Below, in pieces: positions 57,774-64,000 of a DNA stretch of 64,000 bases (the first letter of the stretch is position 1; the number at the start of each line of letters is the position of its first letter). The translations under genes and the position numbers were made by a program. The notes under the pieces were generated by a model. The model ran no database searches, had not been told where the DNA came from, and worked only from the letters and a program-made list of their open reading frames with translations. The DNA is from CAYRHN01 sp964424115 (GTDB lineage Bacteria > Chloroflexota > Anaerolineae > Anaerolineales > Anaerolineaceae), in the NCBI GenBank assembly GCA_964424115.1, contig CAYRHN010000012.1, positions 62,001-126,000 on the forward strand, read 5' to 3'.

Positions 57774-59672
57774 TTACGCCAGGCTGACCGGGGCAACGCG
57801 CTCTTTCAACGCGATCTCCCATTTCTCGTTCACCTTGCGGTTCATGTGTTCAGCCAAAGCTTTGAAGAGCTGCGCATGGGTCTGCACGCCTTCGGCAGGG
57901 GTCAGGGCAGCCACGGCTTCTTGCAAGCGGCCGTCCAGGTTAAGGTAATGCCCGCCCTCTTCGGCCCAGTTCGCCGCCGGCAGCACCACGTCGGCCTTGG
58001 CGGTCAGCGGGGACTCATAGGCGGCCTGCACGGCCAGGAAGGGCGCCTTCTCCAGGCGTTGCACCAGGCGTTGGGTGGGTTCTTCATCGCCCAGGGCCAC
58101 AAAGACAGACTGGTGCCCGTTCAGCTTGAAGGGTTGGTCCAGGCCGAGTTGCGAAGCGGCCAGGCTGTTGCCGGAACCCTTGAGGGTCACGATGGCGGCC
58201 TTGCAGGACCTGGCCAGTTCCACCAGGGCTTTCACCGCGGCGGGGGAAGTAATGCCCTTGCCAACGATGAAGACGGGGCGTTTGGAGGCTTTGATCAGGC
58301 CGCCGGCCTTGCGCAGGGCTTCCAGGTTCAGCCTGGCGGCGGTCACGGCGGCAGCCATGCCCACTTCCACTCCCGCCACAGCCGCGGCCAGGGCCGGGAC
58401 AGCTGCGTCGGCAGTTGTGGGGTTCAGCATCACATCTGCCAGGTCTTTCAGGGCGCTTTCCTCGGCATCCACCACCACCAGCTTGACGCCGGTCGGCACG
58501 CTGCGCTTGACAAAGAAGCCGGCCACCTGGTGTTCTTCCACCAGGTCGGCGCCCAGGGTCAGCATCAGGTCGGCGTTCAGCACGTCGTCCAGTTTGCCTT
58601 CGAAGGGCTGGCCCAATTCTTCAGCGGCTTTGGCCGCTGCGGAGGTCTCTAACCCTTCTTCCAGGGAGGTGACCATGTCGCTGTTGGCGAAGACCTGTTT
58701 GAAGAGGTGCAGGGCTTCGGCGGACAGGCGGGTGGAGACGATGGCCGCTGCGCCGCCCTTGCCTAGCTTCTCGGCCAGGGTCTGGATGGCCTTTTCCCAG
58801 CTGGCGGGCTTCAATGCGCCGTTCTCGCGCACCATCGGGGTGGTCAGGCGGGCGCGCTTCTCATCCAGCGGGGTGAAGCGGCCGTATTTGCAGATCACGC
58901 CGCTGTTGACCGGGGCGTCCCAGTCGCCTTCGATGCGCATGATCTGGTTGTCGCGGGTGAGTACATCCATGCCGCAGCCAACCGAGCAGGCGGTGCAGAT
59001 GGTCTTGTGGTGCTCCACCTGGGTCTCGCGCCCGCGGTAGGCGCTGGCGCGGTCGATCAGGGCGCCGGTGGGGCAGACCTGGATGCAAGTGCCGCAGGAA
59101 ATGCAGGAGCTTTCGCCCAGCGGGACGTTCAGGTCGGCCACCAGGAAGCTCTTGGCGCCGCGTTCTTCGAAGCCGAGGGTGAAGTTGCCCACCAGCTCGC
59201 CGCAGGCGCGCACGCAGCGGCGGCAGAGGATGCAGCGGTTGTTTTCCAGCACAAAGTAGGGGTGCGAAGCATCCATGGCATACGGCTGGTAGTTAGGTTG
59301 GATCGGCCAGTGGGTCATGCCCTCGTGATAGGCCGCGTTTTGCAGCTCGCAGTCGCCGCCAGAGACCTGGCAGTAGGGGCAGAAGTGGTTGCGCTCGCTG
59401 AAGATCAGCGTCAGCACGAAGCGGCGCGCGGCGCGGATCTGGTCGTTGTCGGTGGTGACGACCATGTTGTTGCTGGCCGGCAGGGTGCAGGAGGGTTGTA
59501 GCCCGCGCATGCCGTCCACCTGAACCAGGCACAGGCGGCAGCCGCCGTAGGGGGTCAGTTCAGGATGGTCGCACAGGGTGGGGATAAAGACCTCGGCCTG
59601 CCGTGCGGCTTGCAGAACGGTGGTGCCTTCGGTCACTTCGATCTTTTTTCCATCAATGGTCAGGTTGATCAT
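57774..59672 (-). CDS. NuoG/HoxU-like Fe-S subunit of the hydrogenase complex
   Basis: A 632-residue protein. Sites in order: plant-type [2Fe-2S] (Cys34, 45, 48, 62), His/Cys 4Fe-4S (His96, Cys98, 101, 108), two ferredoxin-like 4Fe-4S (Cys147/150/153/157 and 190/193/196/200), a MopB-type 4Fe-4S (Cys226, 229, 233, 261), then a shortened molybdopterin-oxidoreductase-like domain without visible catalytic Cys or SeCys. It would wire the HoxY/HoxH pair to the NuoF flavin. It corresponds to HydA of bifurcating [NiFe] hydrogenases. Ribosome-binding site AAGGAG lies just upstream. Confidence 0.93.
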   Translation of the reverse strand: MINLTIDGKKIEVTEGTTVLQAARQAEVFIPTLCDHPELTPYGGCRLCLVQVDGMRGLQPSCTLPASNNMVVTTDNDQIRAARRFVLTLIFSERNHFCPYCQVSGGDCELQNAAYHEGMTHWPIQPNYQPYAMDASHPYFVLENNRCILCRRCVRACGELVGNFTLGFEERGAKSFLVADLNVPLGESSCISCGTCIQVCPTGALIDRASAYRGRETQVEHHKTICTACSVGCGMDVLTRDNQIMRIEGDWDAPVNSGVICKYGRFTPLDEKRARLTTPMVRENGALKPASWEKAIQTLAEKLGKGGAAAIVSTRLSAEALHLFKQVFANSDMVTSLEEGLETSAAAKAAEELGQPFEGKLDDVLNADLMLTLGADLVEEHQVAGFFVKRSVPTGVKLVVVDAEESALKDLADVMLNPTTADAAVPALAAAVAGVEVGMAAAVTAARLNLEALRKAGGLIKASKRPVFIVGKGITSPAAVKALVELARSCKAAIVTLKGSGNSLAASQLGLDQPFKLNGHQSVFVALGDEEPTQRLVQRLEKAPFLAVQAAYESPLTAKADVVLPAANWAEEGGHYLNLDGRLQEAVAALTPAEGVQTHAQLFKALAEHMNRKVNEKWEIALKERVAPVSLA

Positions 59673-59725
59673 AATTTCTCCTTAAGGGTGTTGTATTTAC
59701 CCAAGAATGGTCTTTTAAGCACCCT

Positions 59726-61369
59726 TTACGGGTGAACGGGCTGGGTTTGGTGCATGGGGCACACACCGGCAGGGCAGACGCCCAGGCGGATGTGAGCTTC
59801 CACTTCGGCGCGGAAGTAGCGCAGGATATCGCGCAGGGGGGTGCCGGCAGTCTGGCCAAGGCCGCAGTTGGAGAGCAGGTTCATGTTGTCGCTCAGCTCT
59901 TGCAGCACTTCCAGGTCTTTCAGGGTGCCCTGACCTTCGGAGATGAGGGTCAGGATCTCATAGGCGCGCTGGCTGCCGATGCGGCAGGGGTTGCATTTGC
60001 CGCAGGATTCCTTGCGGAAGAAGTTGAGCAGCACGCGCGCCAGGTCCACCACGCAGGTGTCCTCGTCGCAGATCAACAGCGCGCCCGAGCCGAGCGCCAC
60101 GCCGGTCTTGTTGAACGAGTCGAAATCCATCGGGGTGTCCTGCAGGCTGGCCGGGATGATCGAGCCGCTGGAGCCGCCGGTCTGGGCCAGTTTGAAGTTC
60201 GCGCCGTTCTTCATTCCCTGGGCATAGATGGCGATCACTTCGCGCAGGGTGATGCCCATTTGCACTTCGATCACGCCGGTTACATTGACATTGCCCATGA
60301 TGGTGTACACCTTGGTGCCGGGGCTGGTGGGGGTGCCGAAGCGCTTGTACCATTCCCCGCCGTGGCGCAGGATGGCCGGCACATTGGCCAGCGTCTCCAC
60401 ATTGTTGACCAGGGTGGGTTTGCCCCACAGGCCGTTGGTGGTCGGGTAAGGCGGCCGGGCGCGCGGCAGACCGGGCTTGCCCTCGATCGACTCGATCAGG
60501 GCGGTTTCCTCGCCGCAGATGTAGGCGCCGGCGCCGGAGTGGATGTGCAGATCGAAGTTGAAGGCGCTGCCAAAGATGCCTTTGCCCAAAATACCCATCT
60601 GGCGGGCCTGGAGGATGGCATTGTGCAGGCGCTCTTGCGCCAGGGTGTACTCGCCGCGCACGTAGATATAGCCCTCGTCCGCGCCGACGGCATAGGCAGC
60701 GATCGCCATGGCCTCGATGATGCTGTGCGGGTCGCCTTCCAGCAGCACGCGGTCTTTGAAGGTGCCGGGCTCGCTCTCGTCTGCGTTGCAGATGACGTAT
60801 TTTTTGTCGCCTTTGGTGGCGGCCACGAAGCCCCACTTGGAGCCGGTGGGGAAGCCTGCCCCGCCGCGCCCGCGCAGGCCGGATTTCTTCAACTCAGCGA
60901 TCACGTCCGCGGGGGCCATTTCGGTCAGCGCCTTACCCAACGCCTGGTAGCCGTCGTGGATGATGTAATCTTCGATGCTGTTCGGGTCGATCAGCCCGGC
61001 GCGTTCCAGCACAATGCGCTGTTCGGCGGGCAGGGTGCCTTTGCGGGCTGAGAGCCAGGCGATACGCCCGCTCAGCTCGCTGACCGGGGCGCGCAGCTCA
61101 TTGGCCACGCGGCCTTTGTAGAGGTGCTCCTCCACCAGGCGGTGGACATCCTCCACCTTGACCGGGCCGTAGATGACCGCTTCGGGGTAGACGACCACCA
61201 TGGGGATGGCGTCGTGACGGCCGATATCGTTCACCAACTGCACCGAGATCTCGTTTTCCAGGCCAAAGGTCTTGATCTCATCCAGCATGCGCTGGTAGAT
61301 GGCTTGGGAACCGCGCGCGACGGACTGCGCGTCATTGGATATCAGAACCATGGAACGGACTGGTTTCAT
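59726..61369 (-). CDS. NuoF-like flavoprotein subunit, second copy
   Basis: A 547-residue FMN/NAD(P)H subunit: Rossmann-like GRGGAGFPTGSKW (167-179), FMN-binding CNADESEPGTFKDR, then the N3-type 4Fe-4S (Cys456, 459, 462, 502). The N-terminal 90 residues look like a thioredoxin-type ferredoxin fold without cysteines. Unlike its paralogue at 61915-63696, it lacks the C-terminal double 4Fe-4S domain and ends CPAGVCPMHQ. The start at 61369 has AAGGAG 6 nt upstream. It follows the NuoE gene by 13 nt. Confidence 0.93.
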   Translation of the reverse strand: MKPVRSMVLISNDAQSVARGSQAIYQRMLDEIKTFGLENEISVQLVNDIGRHDAIPMVVVYPEAVIYGPVKVEDVHRLVEEHLYKGRVANELRAPVSELSGRIAWLSARKGTLPAEQRIVLERAGLIDPNSIEDYIIHDGYQALGKALTEMAPADVIAELKKSGLRGRGGAGFPTGSKWGFVAATKGDKKYVICNADESEPGTFKDRVLLEGDPHSIIEAMAIAAYAVGADEGYIYVRGEYTLAQERLHNAILQARQMGILGKGIFGSAFNFDLHIHSGAGAYICGEETALIESIEGKPGLPRARPPYPTTNGLWGKPTLVNNVETLANVPAILRHGGEWYKRFGTPTSPGTKVYTIMGNVNVTGVIEVQMGITLREVIAIYAQGMKNGANFKLAQTGGSSGSIIPASLQDTPMDFDSFNKTGVALGSGALLICDEDTCVVDLARVLLNFFRKESCGKCNPCRIGSQRAYEILTLISEGQGTLKDLEVLQELSDNMNLLSNCGLGQTAGTPLRDILRYFRAEVEAHIRLGVCPAGVCPMHQTQPVHP

Positions 61370-61382
61370 ATGCGGCTCCTTG

Positions 61383-61862
61383 TTAGCTGTATTTTGCCAG
61401 AATGGAAGGGATTTGTTCCGGGGTGACATTGCCGAAGGCATCTTCGTCGATCACCACCACCGGTCCCACCGAGCATAACCCCAGGCATGAGGTTGTGATC
61501 AGGGTCCATTTGCCGTCCGGGCTGGTCTGGTTTTCTTCCAGCTGCAATTCCTTGCGCAGCGCGTTCCAAACCTGCCGCCCGCCCACCACGTGGCAGGGGG
61601 CGCTTTCGCAGAACTGGATCACGTGCCGCCCGCGCTTCTGGGTAGAAAGCATGCTGTAGAAGCTGGCCACCGAAAACAACTGGCTGCGCGGCACGCGCAG
61701 CAAGCGGCTGACCTCAGCCAGCGCCGGGCCGGGCAGGTAGCCCAGCTCCTGGTTCAGCTCGCTGAGGATCGGGATCAATTCGTCGACGGTTGCCCCATGT
61801 TTTTCAACCACTTTCTGAACGGTTTCCAATAAGGCTTGCCCATTCTTGTTCTCAACGGTCAT
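61383..61862 (-). CDS. NuoE-like [2Fe-2S] subunit
   Basis: A 159-residue thioredoxin-fold ferredoxin with four ligands: Cys85 and Cys90 (CESAPC), Cys126 and Cys130 (CLGLC). An N-terminal helical bundle (1-75) packs on NuoF in related complexes. It equals HoxE/HydC/HndA in diaphorase modules. Ribosome-binding site AGGAGG lies 7 nt upstream. Confidence 0.95.
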   Translation of the reverse strand: MTVENKNGQALLETVQKVVEKHGATVDELIPILSELNQELGYLPGPALAEVSRLLRVPRSQLFSVASFYSMLSTQKRGRHVIQFCESAPCHVVGGRQVWNALRKELQLEENQTSPDGKWTLITTSCLGLCSVGPVVVIDEDAFGNVTPEQIPSILAKYS

Positions 61863-61914
61863 AATGGTTCCTCCTGGGTCTGCATAACTCAGAGACGGTC
61901 AAAGCGCCTCTGCC

Positions 61915-63696
61915 CTACTTGATTTCAATCGCGTTGAAGTTGCACACCTGCATGCAGATGCCGCAACGGATGCAGATATCGGGGTTGATGGTATGCGCCT
62001 GGCGGCGTTCACCGGAGATGGCTGTCACCGGGCAGTTGCGGGCGCACACGGTGCAACCGGTGCAGGTCTCTTTCTGGATCTCATAGCGGATCAGCGGTTT
62101 GCAGACCTTGGCCGGGCAGCGCTTCTCGTAGATATGCGCTTCGTATTCTTCGCGGAAATACTTGAGCGTGGTGGCCACCGGGTTGGGGGCGCCCTGTCCC
62201 AGGCCGCACAGGCTGGTCAATTTGATCTCGCTGCACAGCTCTTCCAGCAATTCAATGTCGCCGGGACGGCCCTGTCCCGCGCAGATGCGGTTGAGGATCT
62301 CCAGCATGCGCCGGGTGCCCACACGGCAGGGAACGCACTTGCCGCAGGATTCATCCTGGGTGAAGTCCATGAAGAAGCGGGCAATATCCACCATGCAGGT
62401 ATCTTCGTCCATCACCACCAGGCCGCCGGAGCCCATAATAGAGCCGGCTGCGCCGAGCGATTCATAATCCATCGGCAGGTCCAGGTGCGCCTCGGTCAAA
62501 CAACCGCCCATCGGGCCGCCGGTCTGGATGGCCTTGAATTTCTTGCCGTCCTTGATCCCGCCGCCGACGTCATAGACGATCTCGCGCAGGGTGATGCCAA
62601 AGGGCACTTCGATCAAGCCGGTGTGTTTCACATCCCCGGCCAGGGCGAAGGTCTTGGTGCCTTTGCTCTTTTCGGTGCCCATGCTGGCGTACCAGGAAGG
62701 CCCGCGCAGGATGATCTGCGGCACATTGGCAAAGGTTTCCACGTTGTTGACGTTGCTGGGCTTCATGAACAGGCCCTTGACCGCCGGGAAGGGCGGGCGG
62801 GGGCGCGGCTCGCCGCGTTTGCCTTCGATGGAAGACATCAACGCAGTTTCCTCGCCGCACACAAAGGCGCCGGCGCCCATGCGTACTTCCAGGTCGAAGG
62901 AGAAATCGGTGCCGAGAATGTTCTGTCCCAGCAGACCCAGGTTGCGCGCCTGTTGGATGGCGATGCGCAGGGTGCTGACCGCCACCGGGTATTCCGCGCG
63001 GCAGTAAATATAGCCCTGGTTGGCGCCGATGGCATAGGCGGCGATGATCATGCCTTCCACCACCGAGTGCGGGTCGGATTCCAGCACGCGCCGGTTCATG
63101 AACGCGCCCGGATCGCCTTCGTCTGCGTTGCACAGCAGATACTTGGGCCAGTCCTGGGTGGCGCGGGCAAATTGCCACTTCTTGCCGGTGGGGAAGCCTG
63201 CCCCGCCGCGCCCGCGCAGGCCGGAGGCCAGCACCTCGTTGATCACCTCTTCGGGGGTCATCGAGGTCAGTACCTTGCCGAGCGCCTGGTAACCGTCTTC
63301 GGCCAGATAATCATCAATGTTCTCGGGGTCGATCTTGCCGCAGTTGCGCAGCACCACACGCACTTCCTTGGCCGTGGGGGCCGAGAGTTCTTCGTCCTTT
63401 GCTTCAATTTCTGAGGACATGAACTTCTTGACCGGGCGGCCTTTCAGGAAATGCTCTTCCACCAGGAAGGGAATATCGTCCACCGACAGGTTGACGTAAT
63501 GGGAGCCTTCCGGGTAGACCATCATATCGGGACCCTCGCTCGGATCGCCGATGCGTGAAGTTTCAAGCACCTGAACTTCATCGATCAGGCCCTGGGCGAC
63601 CAGTTCATCCTGGAAGGCATCCAGAACTTCGTGGGCGCCGCGCTTCAGGCATTCGGGATCCACCGAAACGAGGACATGGGAGCGGTAATACTTCAT
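61915..63696 (-). CDS. NuoF-like flavoprotein subunit with C-terminal double 4Fe-4S domain
   Basis: A 593-residue HndC/HydB-like subunit. The N-terminal thioredoxin-like domain (1-90) keeps only one cysteine. Flavin/NAD(P)H site GRGGAGFPTGKKW (162-174), N3 cluster SCGKCVPC, then a ferredoxin-like tail with Cys545/548/551/555 and Cys575/578/581/585. This layout is that of the flavin subunit in electron-bifurcating hydrogenases. It follows the HndB-like gene and precedes nuoE. Confidence 0.95.
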   Translation of the reverse strand: MKYYRSHVLVSVDPECLKRGAHEVLDAFQDELVAQGLIDEVQVLETSRIGDPSEGPDMMVYPEGSHYVNLSVDDIPFLVEEHFLKGRPVKKFMSSEIEAKDEELSAPTAKEVRVVLRNCGKIDPENIDDYLAEDGYQALGKVLTSMTPEEVINEVLASGLRGRGGAGFPTGKKWQFARATQDWPKYLLCNADEGDPGAFMNRRVLESDPHSVVEGMIIAAYAIGANQGYIYCRAEYPVAVSTLRIAIQQARNLGLLGQNILGTDFSFDLEVRMGAGAFVCGEETALMSSIEGKRGEPRPRPPFPAVKGLFMKPSNVNNVETFANVPQIILRGPSWYASMGTEKSKGTKTFALAGDVKHTGLIEVPFGITLREIVYDVGGGIKDGKKFKAIQTGGPMGGCLTEAHLDLPMDYESLGAAGSIMGSGGLVVMDEDTCMVDIARFFMDFTQDESCGKCVPCRVGTRRMLEILNRICAGQGRPGDIELLEELCSEIKLTSLCGLGQGAPNPVATTLKYFREEYEAHIYEKRCPAKVCKPLIRYEIQKETCTGCTVCARNCPVTAISGERRQAHTINPDICIRCGICMQVCNFNAIEIK

Positions 63697-63774
63697 TTCA
63701 TTTTCCTGTAATTAGAATGGAAGCAACCTGTTAGCGGCCTTCTGACACCGAGCCGCCGACAGTCGGCTTCTGGA

Positions 63775-64000
63775 TTACATCGGGATCACGTGGTCGCTGA
63801 GGACCTTGTTGCCAACGACATGCTCTTCCATGATGCGGCGCGCCACCGCAGGGGTGACTTTGCCGTAGGTGACTTTGGGTTGGTCGCCCACCACCACCTG
63901 CACGATGGGTTCCTTCTCGCACAGGCCGATGCAGCCGGTCTGGCTGACGATGATGCCGGACAGGTTCTTGCTCTCGATCTCGTCCAGGATGGCTTTCATC
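63775..64000 (-). CDS. HndB-like thioredoxin-fold [2Fe-2S] ferredoxin, partial (N-terminus beyond right edge)
   Basis: 75 visible codons from the C-terminal end. GLCEKEPIV and VTQTGC-like SQTGCIGLC hold the second pair of cluster cysteines (CIGLC), and KVTYGKVTPAVARRIMEEHVV is typical of HndB-type subunits. The Met at 63999 is probably internal, since the first CxxxxC pair is missing and must lie outside the window. It is the first visible gene of the leftward hydrogenase operon. Confidence 0.85.
   Translation of the reverse strand, partial: MKAILDEIESKNLSGIIVSQTGCIGLCEKEPIVQVVVGDQPKVTYGKVTPAVARRIMEEHVVGNKVLSDHVIPM

Noticed and set aside
57774..59672. Calling the NuoG-like subunit a formate dehydrogenase
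   Set aside because: The molybdopterin-type domain is short and has no catalytic Cys or SeCys; hydrogenase subunits follow directly.
1..64000. tRNA or rRNA genes
   Set aside because: No cloverleaf-like or conserved rRNA stretches were noticed on reading; a covariance-model scan would be needed to be sure.
1..64000. Insertion sequences, integrases or prophage genes
   Set aside because: No transposase, integrase or phage protein motif appears in any frame; the mobile signals are limited to small palindromic repeats.

Overview
The window is GC-rich (roughly 60%) bacterial chromosome and suggests an anaerobic member of the Chloroflexota, probably class Anaerolineae. Three things point that way: a SUF system with SufU, an anaerobic-type [NiFe] hydrogenase tied to NuoE/F/G-like diaphorase subunits, and secreted LRR and lipoprotein genes of a style common in that phylum. 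The taxonomic call is inference; no rRNA or tRNA gene was found.

Layout. (1) 1-7.6 kb, minus strand: the end of a giant PAS/GAF sensor running off the left edge, a HEAT-like protein, prolyl-tRNA synthetase, a LOG-family protein and a MazG-type pyrophosphohydrolase. (2) 7.6-24.5 kb, accessory and housekeeping genes: a large plant-like LRR secreted protein, a lipoprotein of mixed base composition, an S9 peptidase/ROK kinase/TIM-barrel operon, a serine palmitoyltransferase-like enzyme, DegV, a HAD phosphatase, CorA, and a PadR-controlled operon with a NapH-like ferredoxin and a double-flavodoxin protein. (3) 24.5-31.9 kb: a SufR-like regulator plus DUF59 factor, divergent from sufC-sufB-sufD-(97 aa protein)-sufS-sufU-Rieske. 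The divergent promoters share an inverted-repeat operator. (4) 32-36.8 kb: a polytopic membrane protein with a lycopene-cyclase-like front half, a flavodoxin, a PIG-L deacetylase and a methyltransferase. (5) 37-46.3 kb: a purine/nucleoside module with a BMP-type ABC importer (lipoprotein, ATPase, two permeases), a molybdenum hydroxylase of two subunits and a deaminase-like amidohydrolase, closed by a strong terminator. (6) 46.5-64 kb, minus strand: a hydrogenase module read leftwards: HndB-like ferredoxin (cut by the right edge), NuoF, NuoE, a second NuoF, NuoG-like subunit, small and large [NiFe] subunits, maturation protease, FdhD, a cAMP-receptor-like domain protein, hypA, hypB, hypF, hypC, hypD, hypE and an APH-family kinase.

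How it works together. The hydrogenase module holds nearly all accessory proteins needed to build the NiFe(CN)2CO site and a flavin/Fe-S chain that could exchange electrons between H2, NAD(P) and ferredoxin, possibly by bifurcation. The suf locus would supply its many Fe-S clusters. The purine module looks like import followed by hydroxylation and deamination of purine-type bases.

The most notable non-gene signals are: a -10 box only 6-7 nt upstream of the start codon in several genes (leaderless mRNAs); several families of intergenic inverted repeats, one copy of which lies in frame inside hypF; a 40-bp palindrome at padR; and the paired suf promoters.
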